Numbered from the stretch's first letter, positions 10,670 through 18,993 are shown. The stretch is DNA of 43,976 bases from Methylobacterium sp. GXS13 (GCF_001455965.1 NZ_LKKO01000050.1:1-43976), one strand, 5' to 3'. Notes: generated by a model from the sequence alone, not told the origin. A program made the numbers and translations.

Positions 10670-12394
10670 GTGACCGACGAACGCGTGTTGCGTGTTGCGA
10701 AGCGCCGGGAATTCTGGGCCGCCGTCCGGGCAGGGCGCGCATCCCTGATCACCGTGATGATCGTCAGCGGCCTGATCAACCTGCTGATGCTGACCGCCCC
10801 GATCTTCATGCTCCAGGTCTACGACCGGGTGCTGCCGAGCCGCAGCATCGCCACCCTGGTCGGGCTCGCCGGCATCGCCCTGATGCTGTTCGTGATCCAG
10901 AGCGTGTTCGAGGTGTTCCGCGCCCGGATCCTGTCGCGGTTCGGTCGCCTCGTGGACGAGCGCCTCGGCCCGCGGATCTTCCGCACCCTGCTGGAGCGCG
11001 GCTCCGAGACGCCCCGCGGCGACGACGGCCCCCAGGCCCTGCGCGACCTCGACACCGTCCGGGGCTTCGTGTCGAGCCTGGCGCTCACCGCCTTCTTCGA
11101 CCTGCCTTGGGTTCCGCTCTACATCGCGGTCTGCTTCCTGTTCCATCCCTGGCTCGGGGCGGCGATCGCGGCCGGCGCCCTGTTCCTCTGCGTGCTGACA
11201 GTCCTGACCGACTGGGCCTCCGCCGAGACCACCCGGGAGACCGTGCGGGTCGCCGGCGAGCGCCGGTCCTTCACCGACATGGCGCACCGGACGGCGCCGC
11301 TGCTCTGCGCGCTGGGGATGCGGTCGCGGGTGGCCGATCTCTGGCAGGTGCGGACCCGCCGGAACCTCGACGTCGCGACCTCCAGCAACGATCTCGCCAT
11401 CGGCTTCGGCGCGGTGGCGCGCCTGCTGCGCACGGTGCTGCAATCCGGGATCCTGGGGCTCGGCGCCTACCTGGTGGTGCGCGAGGAGGCCACCGCCGGG
11501 GTCATGCTGGCCGCCACGATCCTGTCGGCCCGGGCGCTCGCGCCGGTGGACCTCGCCATCGCCAACTGGAAGTCGTTCTCGGCCGCCCGGCAGGCCTGGA
11601 GCCGGCTCGTGGCGTTCCTGCCCCGGCGGGAGCCGGAGACCCTGACGCCGCTGCCGGCGCCCCGGGAGAGCGTGCGCGTGACCGCCCTGTCGATCGCCGC
11701 CCCCGGGACCGACAGCCTGATCCTGCACGACGTCAACGTCGCCCTCGCCCCCGGCAGCGCGCTCGGGGTGATCGGCGCCAGCGGCTCGGGCAAGTCCACC
11801 TTCGCCCGCGCGCTCGTCGGCCTGGCTCGGCCGGTCCGCGGGGTGATCCGCCTCGACGGCGCGGCGATCGACCAGTGGGATCCCGACGCCCTCGGGCGCG
11901 CCGTCGGCTACCTGCCGCAGGACATCGAGATGTTCGACGGCACCATCGCGGAGAACATCACCCGGTTCGACCCGGCGCCGGACCCGGAGGCCCTGCAAGC
12001 AGCCGCCAAGGCGGCGGGCGTCCACGAGGTCGTGCTGCGGCTTCCGGGCGGCTACGACGCCCGGGTCGGCGCCGGTGGGCTCGGCCTGTCGGGGGGCCAG
12101 CGCCAGCGGATCGCGCTGGCGCGGGCGCTCTACGGCGACCCGTTCTTGGTGGTGCTCGACGAGCCGAACTCCAACCTCGACGTCGACGGCGACCGCGCCC
12201 TGTCGGCCGCCGTGCAGGGGGTGCGCGCCCGGGGCGGCATCGTGGTGGTGATCGCCCACCGGCCGAGCGCGCTCGCTTCGGTCGACCGCATCCTGGTTCT
12301 CGGCGAGGGCCGCGTGCGGCTGCACGGGCCCCGCGACGAAGTCCTGGCGCAACTGGGCGCCCTGACCCGGCAGACACCCACGAGGGTCGCATGA
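10670..12394 (+). CDS. Type I secretion system permease/ATPase (PrtD/PrsD family)
   Basis: 574 residues. Six-helix ABC exporter membrane domain (about 20-310) without an N-terminal C39 peptidase domain, as in PrtD/PrsD. The nucleotide-binding domain has Walker A GASGSGKST (Lys375), Q-loop YLPQDIEMF, signature LSGGQRQR, Walker B LVVLDEPNSNLD and H-loop AHRP. It acts in the inner membrane, recognising an uncleaved C-terminal signal and driving export through an HlyD-type partner and a TolC-type outer-membrane channel, which is not encoded in the window. The start is GTG 10670 with a GGGG SD. It overlaps the next gene by ATGA. The neighbours suggest substrates: the repeat protein upstream and the glycosidase downstream. 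Confidence 0.93.
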   Translation: MTDERVLRVAKRREFWAAVRAGRASLITVMIVSGLINLLMLTAPIFMLQVYDRVLPSRSIATLVGLAGIALMLFVIQSVFEVFRARILSRFGRLVDERLGPRIFRTLLERGSETPRGDDGPQALRDLDTVRGFVSSLALTAFFDLPWVPLYIAVCFLFHPWLGAAIAAGALFLCVLTVLTDWASAETTRETVRVAGERRSFTDMAHRTAPLLCALGMRSRVADLWQVRTRRNLDVATSSNDLAIGFGAVARLLRTVLQSGILGLGAYLVVREEATAGVMLAATILSARALAPVDLAIANWKSFSAARQAWSRLVAFLPRREPETLTPLPAPRESVRVTALSIAAPGTDSLILHDVNVALAPGSALGVIGASGSGKSTFARALVGLARPVRGVIRLDGAAIDQWDPDALGRAVGYLPQDIEMFDGTIAENITRFDPAPDPEALQAAAKAAGVHEVVLRLPGGYDARVGAGGLGLSGGQRQRIALARALYGDPFLVVLDEPNSNLDVDGDRALSAAVQGVRARGGIVVVIAHRPSALASVDRILVLGEGRVRLHGPRDEVLAQLGALTRQTPTRVA

Positions 12395-13707
12395 CGCGCG
12401 CGCAGGTTCCGACCGACCCGACCCGCGAGACCCGGCGCTCACTGCGGCGGCACGTCGTCGGCGTCGCCGCCGTGATCGTGCTGGCCACCGGGACCGGCGC
12501 CTGGACGGCCGCCACCGAACTGTCCGGGGCGATCATCGCCACGGGCTCCCTGGTGGTCGAGAGCAACATCAAGAAGGTCCAGCACCCCACCGGCGGCGTG
12601 GTCGCCGAACTGCCGATCCAGGAGGGCGCCCGCGTCCAGGCCGGCGACCTTCTGGTCCGCCTCGACGCCACCACCACCCGGGCCACCTACGACAGCGTCA
12701 CCAAGAGCCTGTGGGAGATCGCCGCCCGCAACGCCCGGCTGGAGGCCGAGCGCGACGGCCGCGACGAGCCCGTCTTCCCGGCCGATCTCGCCGGGGCGGG
12801 ACCCGACGTCACCCGGATCGTCGACGGCGAGCGCAAGCTGTTCCGCTTCCGCCGCGACGCGCTCCAGGGCCAGAAGGCGCAGCTGCGCGAGCGGATCGGG
12901 CAGCTGCGCGAGGAGATCAAGGGCCTGGTCGAGCAGGCCTCCGCCAAGGAGCAGGAGACCACGATCATCGGGCGGGAATACGAGGGCGTCGAGGACCTCT
13001 GGAAGAAGAACCTGATCCAGCTGACCCGGCTCACCAGCCTCCAGCGCGACATGTCCCGCCTCAAGGGCGAGCGTGGGGTCCTGGTGGCCAACATCGCCCA
13101 GACCAAGGGCAAGGTCTCGGAGACCGAGCTGCAGATCATCCAGCTCGAGCAGAACCTGCGCAGCGACGTCGCCAAGGAACTGGCCGAGAACCGCGCCAAG
13201 GCCGCGACCCTGACCGAGCAGCGGATCGCCGCCTTCGACCAGCTCCAGCGCATCGAGATCCGCGCGCCGCAGACCGGCTACGTGCACGAACTCGCGGTCC
13301 ATACCCGCGGCGGCGTGATCTCCCCGGGCGAGCCAATCATGCTGATCGTGCCGACCGCCGATTCCCTGGTGGCCGAGGTCCGGGTCGCCCCCCAGGACAT
13401 CGACCGGCTGCAGACCGGCCAGGCCGCGGGCCTGCGCTTTCCGAGCTTCGACCAGCGGACGACGCCGGAGCTCAATGGCCGGGTCACCCGGATCGCGGCG
13501 GATGTCAGCGAGGATAAGCGGACCGGCAGCTTCTACTACCTCGTGCGCCTGGGCGTGACCAAGGATGAGCTGAACCGGCTCGACGGCGCCAAGCTGATGC
13601 CCGGCATGCCGGTGGAGGCCTTCATCCGGACCGCCGACCGGACGGTCCTGTCGTACCTCACCAAGCCCCTGGTCGATCAGGCGCGCCGGGCCTTTCGCGA
13701 GAAATAG
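12391..13707 (+). CDS. Type I secretion membrane fusion protein (HlyD/PrsE family)
   Basis: 438 residues from ATG 12391, overlapping the ABC gene by ATGA, hence translationally coupled. One N-terminal membrane helix (about 22-40) is followed by the biotinyl/lipoyl-like half IKKVQHPTGGVVAELPI, a long periplasmic coiled coil (about 105-270, rich in Glu, Gln and Arg), and the second half plus beta-barrel (ETELQ to PGMPVEAFI). Near the end lies the family segment MPGMPVEAFIRTADRTVLSY. It bridges the inner-membrane ABC protein and the outer-membrane channel. The open frame extends far upstream inside the ABC gene, but that part is only an alternative frame. A usual-length HlyD begins at 12391. Confidence 0.93.
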   Translation: MTRAQVPTDPTRETRRSLRRHVVGVAAVIVLATGTGAWTAATELSGAIIATGSLVVESNIKKVQHPTGGVVAELPIQEGARVQAGDLLVRLDATTTRATYDSVTKSLWEIAARNARLEAERDGRDEPVFPADLAGAGPDVTRIVDGERKLFRFRRDALQGQKAQLRERIGQLREEIKGLVEQASAKEQETTIIGREYEGVEDLWKKNLIQLTRLTSLQRDMSRLKGERGVLVANIAQTKGKVSETELQIIQLEQNLRSDVAKELAENRAKAATLTEQRIAAFDQLQRIEIRAPQTGYVHELAVHTRGGVISPGEPIMLIVPTADSLVAEVRVAPQDIDRLQTGQAAGLRFPSFDQRTTPELNGRVTRIAADVSEDKRTGSFYYLVRLGVTKDELNRLDGAKLMPGMPVEAFIRTADRTVLSYLTKPLVDQARRAFREK

Positions 13708-13730
13708 GCCCGCCCCGCCCCGCCGGCAGG

Positions 13731-13757
13731 AATTTTGCAACTCTTGATTGCATACAT
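13731..13757 (+). promoter_or_regulatory. AT-rich element with inverted repeat upstream of the GH16 gene
   Basis: In the 84-base gap before the glycosidase gene, TGCAA (13736-13740) and TTGCA (13748-13752) form a small inverted repeat in an AT-rich patch that stands out from the surrounding GC. It could be a promoter or operator giving the glycosidase its own control. No good -35/-10 pair is visible. Confidence 0.25.
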
Positions 13758-13791
13758 GACGTGATGCGGCGGAACCGACAGGCCAGCCCCG

Positions 13792-15090
13792 ATGCCGATC
13801 GACCCGAACAACCTCGCCCAGACCGCGACCCTCACCTACAGCGCCGAGTTCAACACCCTCGACCTCTGGAACGGGACATCGGGCCTCGACACGGCGGGCG
13901 GCCCGCAATGGGGGAGCTACGTCACCGCAACCGGAACGCGGCCGTTCAACCAGGAGCAGGAGTGGTACGTCCGGGCCGATCATCCCACGGATGGGAGTGC
14001 CGCGGCGCTGCCGAACCCGTTCAGCGTCCATAACGGCATCCTGTCCATCACGGCGGCGCCGGCGGACCCGTCGCTGCTCTCGGAGCTCGGCGGCCAGCCC
14101 TACACGTCGGGGATGATCAACACCTCCCACAGCTTCAGCCAGACCTACGGCTACTTCGAGATGCGGGCCGAGCTGCCGGCCGGGCAGGGGGTGTGGCCGG
14201 CCTTCTGGCTGCTGTCGCAGGACGGCTCCTGGCCCCCGGAGATCGACGTGATGGAGATGCTCGGGCACGATCCCGGCACGCTCTACACGACCGTGCACAG
14301 CCTGGCGCCCGGCCAGACCCCCGGCGACCACACGGTGAGCCAGGGCGTGTCGCACGTCGCCGACATGAGCGACGGCTTCCACACCTACGGGGTCGATTGG
14401 GGGCCGGACAGCCTGGCCTTCTACTTCGACGGCCAGGAGGTCTATCGGACGCCCACCCCCGCCAGCCTGGACAAGCCCATGTACATGATCGCCAATTTGG
14501 CGATCGGCGGGACATGGCCGGGCGATGCCGACGCGTCGACGCCGTTCCCGGCCCAGATGAACATCGACTACCTGCGCGCCTACCAGGCGAACCCGAACAC
14601 CGGCACGAGCGCGAGCCTGGAGCCGGTCTTCCATTTCTACGATGCGTCCACCGGCCAGCATCTCTACACGGCCAGCACGGCGGAGCGGGACGCGATCAAG
14701 ACGTCCCAGCCGGCCTACGCGTATCAGGGGGTCGGCTGGGCCGCCCCCACCGGATCCGCCGGCACCGAGGACGTATTCCACTTCACGAACGCGGCGACCG
14801 GCGACCATTTCTACACCGCCAGCGCGGCGGAACGGGACGGCCTGATCGGCTCCGGTTCGGGCTACCGCTACGACGGCGTCGCCTTCGAGGCCTACAGCGA
14901 TCCCTCCGCGGCCGGATCGGCCGCGATGAACATCGAACGCTTCGTCAACACCGAGAGCGGCCGCCACTACTACGCGTCCAGCGCCGCGGAGATCACCTAT
15001 ATCGAGCAGGGCCACGCCGGCACCGGCTGGATCGACGAAGGTCACGCCTTCACGCTGCACGCCCCGACCCAGAGCATGTTCGGCCTGTAG
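13792..15090 (+). CDS. Glycoside hydrolase family 16 with three C-terminal DUF5648-like repeats, probable type I cargo
   Basis: 432 residues. A GH16 jelly-roll domain covers about 10-270, with the catalytic motif EIDVMEM (Glu150 nucleophile, Asp152, Glu155 acid/base). GH16 enzymes cut beta-glucans and other beta-linked polysaccharides. Then come three repeats of about 45 residues starting near 277, 326 and 379, of the kind FHFYDASTGQHLYTASTAER, which match my memory of DUF5648. The N-terminus (MPIDPNNLAQ) has no Sec signal, although the enzyme should act outside the cell. Export by the adjacent type I system, as for rhizobial ExsH-type glycanases and PrsDE, is inferred. No RTX repeats are present. 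The C-terminus ends SMFGL. The SD is weak, so the start is moderately sure. Confidence 0.88.
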   Translation: MPIDPNNLAQTATLTYSAEFNTLDLWNGTSGLDTAGGPQWGSYVTATGTRPFNQEQEWYVRADHPTDGSAAALPNPFSVHNGILSITAAPADPSLLSELGGQPYTSGMINTSHSFSQTYGYFEMRAELPAGQGVWPAFWLLSQDGSWPPEIDVMEMLGHDPGTLYTTVHSLAPGQTPGDHTVSQGVSHVADMSDGFHTYGVDWGPDSLAFYFDGQEVYRTPTPASLDKPMYMIANLAIGGTWPGDADASTPFPAQMNIDYLRAYQANPNTGTSASLEPVFHFYDASTGQHLYTASTAERDAIKTSQPAYAYQGVGWAAPTGSAGTEDVFHFTNAATGDHFYTASAAERDGLIGSGSGYRYDGVAFEAYSDPSAAGSAAMNIERFVNTESGRHYYASSAAEITYIEQGHAGTGWIDEGHAFTLHAPTQSMFGL

Positions 15091-15319
15091 TGTCCCGGGG
15101 GAGAGTACGGTCCGGAGCGCATGGCCCCGATGACACGGATCCGGCGGGGGCGGGCACATCGGATCACGATTGCGGCAGCACGGACCGAAAACCGCTTTCG
15201 TCCGTGATGTTTACCCGCGAGGTCTGGAACAAACGCCGGAGCCGTCTTTTGTGCTGGCACTCCCACATGTCGGCTCGTTCCGGATCATCCGACGCCACCC
15301 TTTGAGACAGGAGATCGCT
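15091..15319 (+). other. Intergenic region with an imperfect hairpin
   Basis: No gene is supported here. A hairpin at 15179-15206 pairs CACGGA with TCCGTG and CGAAA with TTTCG around the loop ACCGC, with one bulged C. It has no T-run after it, so it is not a clear intrinsic terminator. It could be an RNA element between the glycosidase and cyclase transcripts. Confidence 0.35.
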
Positions 15320-15427
15320 GTGCCCGCGGCGCAGAGTGCGATCATGCGCCAGCTCACCCGGCCAGCGGCCTCGGCCGCCGGAATCGTCGGGACGTGTACG
15401 TCCTGGTCAAGCGCGGCTGCGGCGTGA
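15320..15427 (+). CDS. Possible 35-residue leader peptide, coupled to the cyclase gene
   Basis: GTG 15320 is preceded by AGGAG (15309-15313) at suitable spacing and opens a 35-codon frame. It ends in TGA at 15425-15427, overlapping the in-frame GTG 15424 of the cyclase as GTGA. The cyclase start candidates have no good SD of their own, so a coupled leader would explain its translation. The peptide (MPAAQSAIMRQLTRP..., ending in four Ala) has no recognisable function. The evidence is positional only. Confidence 0.35.
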   Translation: MPAAQSAIMRQLTRPAASAAGIVGTCTSWSSAAAA

Positions 15428-16773
15428 CCGGCCGGGTCACGCTGGACGTGATCGAGCATCTGCCCGCACGCTCGAAGACCGTCGACCGCATGATCGCCGG
15501 CCTCGCGGTGATCCTGGCGATGCTGGGCATCGCGGTGGGCGCCTCCCTCTATCAGCAGCGCGGCAGCGAGGCCGTCCGTCACGCCCTGGCGGTCGAGGGC
15601 CGCCTCGGCCGGGTGCTCTCGGCGGTCCAGGACGCCGAGACCGGGCAGCGCGGCTACCTGCTGACCGAGGACGAGAATTTTTTGCCGCCGTTCCGAAATG
15701 GGCGGTCCAAGGTCAACGGCGAGATCACCCGGCTGAACGATCTGCTCCAGGACGACGACAGCCAGCGCGCCGAACTCGACGGCCTGATCCTGCTGATCCG
15801 GGAAAAACTCGGCGAGCTCGGCGCCACCATCGACCTGCACCGGAGCGGCGATACCGAGGCGAGCCGTACCCTCGTCCGCGAGGGGAGCGGGCGCCGCCTG
15901 ATGGACGAGATCCGCACCGTCGTGCGCCGCATGGAGGCCCAGGAGGCGGCCCTGATGGAGCAGCGCGAGGCGGCGGTCTCCCGGATCGCGCTGCTGATCT
16001 GGGCAGCCCTGGCGGGGCTCGTCCTGGTGTTGATCCTGTTTGCCGTCTCGGCCATGCGGGAGGCCGGGCGCCGCCGCCGGCTGTCACGCTTCCTGCCCCA
16101 GGAGCTGGTCTCGCGCCTGGCCGACGACGATGGCAGCCTGCGGGCCGGCCGGCGGCAGCAGGCGGTCATCGCTTTCGTCGACATGCGCGGCTCCACCGCC
16201 CTGGCCGAGCGCCTCGATCCGCAGCAGCTGTCCGCCTTCCTATCCGCGTTCCGGCGCCGGGTGATGCGCGTGGCCCGGCTGCATAACGGCGTCGTCGACA
16301 AGTTCATCGGCGACGGCGCCCTGGTGGTGTTCGGCCTGCCCGAGGCGCAGGGAGACGACGCCGCCCGGGCGGTGGCCTTCGCCACGGACCTGGTCGCGGT
16401 CATCGCCCGCTGGAACCTCAAGGGCGAGTACGACGCCACGGTGCAGATCGGGGTCGGGCTCCATTGTGGCGAGGTGTTCAGCGGGATCATCGGCGAGGAG
16501 GCGCGCTACGAGTTCACCGTCCTGGGCGACACCGTGAACGTGGCTGCCCGCCTGGAGCAGGCGACCAAGGTCCACGGCGTTCCGATCCTGGCCTCGGAGG
16601 CCGTCCGGCACGCGGCCAGCTCGGTGACCGCGACCTGGCGGGAGGTCAGCCGCGAGCCCCTGCGCCGCCGCCGGGAGCCGATGGCCTATTTTTCGGTCGA
16701 GCGTCCGGCGCAGACCGGGCCGGCACCGGCCCGTCTCCGCGACGTCGCTCCTGCCCCCGCGATGGCGTTGTAG
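15424..16773 (+). CDS. Membrane class III adenylate cyclase with CHASE3 sensor domain
   Basis: 449 residues from GTG 15424 (GTG 15394 is an alternative). A membrane helix (about 23-43) precedes a periplasmic CHASE3 domain (about 45-185), with the typical DAETGQRGYLLTED segment. A second helix (about 188-211) leads to a class III cyclase domain (about 230-420). Metal-binding Asp253 (FVDMRGST) and Asp297 (FIGDGALV), Lys293, and GDTVNVAARLE with Asn372 and Arg376 are all present, so the domain should be active. The Lys favours ATP over GTP. The product is cAMP made in the cytoplasm in response to a periplasmic signal. A TAXI-type binding protein follows 51 bases later and is a plausible partner. 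Confidence 0.88.
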   Translation: MTGRVTLDVIEHLPARSKTVDRMIAGLAVILAMLGIAVGASLYQQRGSEAVRHALAVEGRLGRVLSAVQDAETGQRGYLLTEDENFLPPFRNGRSKVNGEITRLNDLLQDDDSQRAELDGLILLIREKLGELGATIDLHRSGDTEASRTLVREGSGRRLMDEIRTVVRRMEAQEAALMEQREAAVSRIALLIWAALAGLVLVLILFAVSAMREAGRRRRLSRFLPQELVSRLADDDGSLRAGRRQQAVIAFVDMRGSTALAERLDPQQLSAFLSAFRRRVMRVARLHNGVVDKFIGDGALVVFGLPEAQGDDAARAVAFATDLVAVIARWNLKGEYDATVQIGVGLHCGEVFSGIIGEEARYEFTVLGDTVNVAARLEQATKVHGVPILASEAVRHAASSVTATWREVSREPLRRRREPMAYFSVERPAQTGPAPARLRDVAPAPAMAL

Positions 16774-16824
16774 CCGTTCCTCCCAGCTGCGCCCTGGGCG
16801 CGGACGTGACCCACCGAGAGGCCG

Positions 16825-18213
16825 ATGCCCACCGACCTGTCCTGGCTGCTGCGCCGTGAGACCCTGCTGGCCGGCGCCGTCGCGCTCCTGGCCGCTGCCG
16901 CCCTCCTTGCCTGGTATCTCCTGCAGGCGACGGTGCTGATCGTCGCGGTCGCCCCCCGGGACGGGACCGAGCCCGGCCTGATCCGCGCCTACGCGAACGC
17001 GCTGGAATCCGGCAGCACCGGCCTGCGCCTCAAGATCCTCGATTTCGACGACGTGCGCGAGAGCGCCGCCGCCCTGCAGGACGGGCGCGCCGACCTGGCG
17101 GTGGTGCGGCCCGACGTCCTGCTGCCGACCAACGGCCTCACCCTGGCGATCCTGCGCGACCAGGCGATGATCATCGCCTCGCCCGAGCAGGCCGGCATCA
17201 AGGATTTCCCGCACCTGGCGGGCAAGCGGCTCGGCATCGGCGGCCACCGGGACGCGGATATCTGGCTGCTCAAGAGCGTCCTGGGTTATTACGGCCTGAG
17301 CCTGGAGCCGGGGACGGGGGGCGGCCCCGGCGACCGCGCCGTCGTGCTCGTGCCGGTGGCGGAGGATGCTGTGGCGGGGGCGATCCGCGAGAAGCGGATC
17401 GACGCCTTCATCAGCATCATCGCGCCCTCCGCCCCAAAGGCCCTCGCTCTGGTGGCGGCGGTCCGCTCGGTGGCCCGGGGCGGCAAGGTCGAGTTCGTCG
17501 CCGTCGAGGACGACGACGCGGTGATCGAGCGCTTCCCCAAGCTCCAGGCCGTAACCATCCCCGGCGGCCTGTTCGGCGGCCGTCCGAAATTGCCGGCGGA
17601 CGACGTGAAGACGGTGGGCGCCTCCTATCGCCTGATGGCCCGCGCATCCCTGAGCCGCGCGATGGCAGCCGACATGACCCAACAGCTGTTCGAGAAGCGC
17701 ACGGAAGCCGGCCACGCCACCGAGGCCGCCGACTACGTCCAGGCCCCCGCCTACGAGACCACGGTGGCGGCCACCAGCGCCCGGATCCCGATCCATCCGG
17801 GGGCGCTCGACTATTACGAGCGCGAGCAGCACGGCTTCGTCGAGCGCTACGGCGACACGCTCTACCTGCTCGGCGCGCTGGCCGGCGGCCTGGTCTCGGT
17901 GCTGGCCTGGATCCGGCAGCGCCTGGCCGGCCTGCGCCGGGAGCACATCGACGAGATCGTGGAGCGGCTCCTGGCGATCACCGAGCAGGCCCGGGCCATC
18001 CGGGACCCGGCGGCGATCGCCGATCTCACCCGCGAGGTCGAGCGCTTGGTCGGCGACGCGGTCCGCTACGCCCGCGAGCGGGCCCCCGACGCCGCCACGA
18101 TGTCGGCCGTCTCCATCGCCCTCGACACCGCCCGGGCGACGATCGCCGATCTCCGCCACGTCGCGGCCGCGGGGCAGAGCGGCGCACGCACGCCTTACGA
18201 AGTGGCGGGGTGA
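16825..18213 (+). CDS. Membrane-anchored TAXI-family solute-binding protein
   Basis: 462 residues from ATG 16825 (SD GAGAGG just upstream). An N-terminal membrane helix (about 12-37) acts as anchor and is not followed by a signal-peptidase site. A periplasmic TAXI-like binding domain follows (about 40-340, with GRADLAVVRPD, KDFPHLAGKRLGIG and the AYETTVAA region). A second helix (about 346-366) is followed by a cytoplasmic, probably coiled-coil tail of about 95 residues. Ordinary TAXI proteins of TRAP transporters are free periplasmic receptors. The two anchors, the cytoplasmic tail and the absence of TRAP membrane genes suggest a sensor rather than a transporter part, perhaps signalling to the upstream cyclase. 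The ligand is unknown. Confidence 0.82.
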   Translation: MPTDLSWLLRRETLLAGAVALLAAAALLAWYLLQATVLIVAVAPRDGTEPGLIRAYANALESGSTGLRLKILDFDDVRESAAALQDGRADLAVVRPDVLLPTNGLTLAILRDQAMIIASPEQAGIKDFPHLAGKRLGIGGHRDADIWLLKSVLGYYGLSLEPGTGGGPGDRAVVLVPVAEDAVAGAIREKRIDAFISIIAPSAPKALALVAAVRSVARGGKVEFVAVEDDDAVIERFPKLQAVTIPGGLFGGRPKLPADDVKTVGASYRLMARASLSRAMAADMTQQLFEKRTEAGHATEAADYVQAPAYETTVAATSARIPIHPGALDYYEREQHGFVERYGDTLYLLGALAGGLVSVLAWIRQRLAGLRREHIDEIVERLLAITEQARAIRDPAAIADLTREVERLVGDAVRYARERAPDAATMSAVSIALDTARATIADLRHVAAAGQSGARTPYEVAG

Positions 18214-18256
18214 CCAGGGCGGTCGAGATAGCGATGTCCGATGTTCGCCGCGCCGT

Positions 18257-18332
18257 TGGCGCGCCCTACGGGAATCGAACCCGTGTTTTCGCCGTGAAAG
18301 GGCGACGTCCTGGACCGCTAGACGAAGGGCGC
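18257..18332 (-). tRNA. tRNA-Glu (anticodon TTC), CCA encoded
   Basis: On the minus strand a 76-base cloverleaf runs from GCGCCCTTCG at the 5' end to GGGCGC plus discriminator and CCA at the 3' end. The anticodon loop CTTTCAC is closed by TCGCC/GGCGA, giving the anticodon TTC. The T-arm reads GGGTTCGATTCCC. It lies between the TAXI gene and cobU. Confidence 0.97.
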
Positions 18333-18438
18333 TTTGGCTAGGCCGAGGTTCTATAGTCGGCGGCGTCGCGTCCGGCAACCGTCGATCCGCATGTCGGCGT
18401 GGGTTTGACCGCGGGACGGGTTGGAGCGATGGAGGGGC

Positions 18439-18993
18439 ATGGTGCAGATCCCGCCCCGCATGACCCTCGTCCTCGGCGGGGCGCGTTCCGGCAAGAGTGC
18501 CTACGCGGAGGGGCTGATCGAAGCCTGTCCCGGCCCGTGGCTCTATCTCGCCACGGCGCAGGCCTTCGACGACGAGATGGTCGCGCGCATCGCCCAGCAC
18601 CGGGCCCGGCGCCCGGGAGCGTGGCGGACCCGCGACGTCCCGCTCGCCCTGCCGGAGGCGGTGGCGGCGGCGGAGGGACCCGTCCTGGTCGATTGCCTCA
18701 CCCTCTGGCTCACCAACCTGATCCTGGCGGAGGCCGATGTGGCGGAGTCCGTCGAGGGACTCCTCGCCGCCTGCGCGCAGGCGCCGGGGCCGCTGGTGCT
18801 GGTCGGCAACGAGGTCGGGCTCGGGATCGTGCCCGACAACGCGCTCGCCCGCCGCTTCCGCGACGAGGCCGGGCGCCTGCACCAGCGGCTCGCCGCCCGG
18901 GCCGACCGGGTCGTGCTCACCGTGGCGGGTCTGCCGCTCGTCGTGAAGCCGCAAGCCCCCCTTCAAGCCCCCATCCCTGGAGCCTCCGCATGA
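18439..18993 (+). CDS. cobU: Adenosylcobinamide kinase / adenosylcobinamide-phosphate guanylyltransferase
   Basis: 184 residues. CobU/CobP phosphorylates adenosylcobinamide and then transfers GMP from GTP, giving AdoCbi-GDP in late cobalamin synthesis. Walker A GARSGKS is near the N-terminus. The segments ARRPGAWRTRDVP and VLVDCLTLWLTNL match the family, as does VGNEVGLGIVPDN. Length is normal for the family. The start is ATG 18439, with GGAGGGG at 18431-18437. GTG 18442 is also possible, since the spacing to 18439 is short. It is the first gene of cobU-cobO-cobQ and overlaps cobO by ATGA. No cobalamin riboswitch box is seen upstream. Confidence 0.93.
   Translation: MVQIPPRMTLVLGGARSGKSAYAEGLIEACPGPWLYLATAQAFDDEMVARIAQHRARRPGAWRTRDVPLALPEAVAAAEGPVLVDCLTLWLTNLILAEADVAESVEGLLAACAQAPGPLVLVGNEVGLGIVPDNALARRFRDEAGRLHQRLAARADRVVLTVAGLPLVVKPQAPLQAPIPGASA

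Noticed and set aside
8040..10742. A 900-codon minus-strand frame opposite the repeat-protein gene.
   Set aside because: No SD, composition of a GC shadow, and it runs through a strong plus-strand terminator. The plus gene has a strong SD and regular protein repeats.
10480..12390. Upstream in-frame extension of the HlyD-type gene through the ABC gene.
   Set aside because: It is a second frame within the ABC gene. The ATG at 12391 with the ATGA overlap gives a normal-length HlyD protein.
12439..15159. A 906-codon minus-strand frame opposite hlyD and the GH16 gene.
   Set aside because: It has no domain motifs. The plus-strand genes are clear. The same applies to the minus frame at 16240-18966.
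18333..18438. Cobalamin riboswitch upstream of cobU.
   Set aside because: No recognisable B12-box or conserved core was found in the short space between tRNA-Glu and cobU, nor upstream of cobC/cobD.
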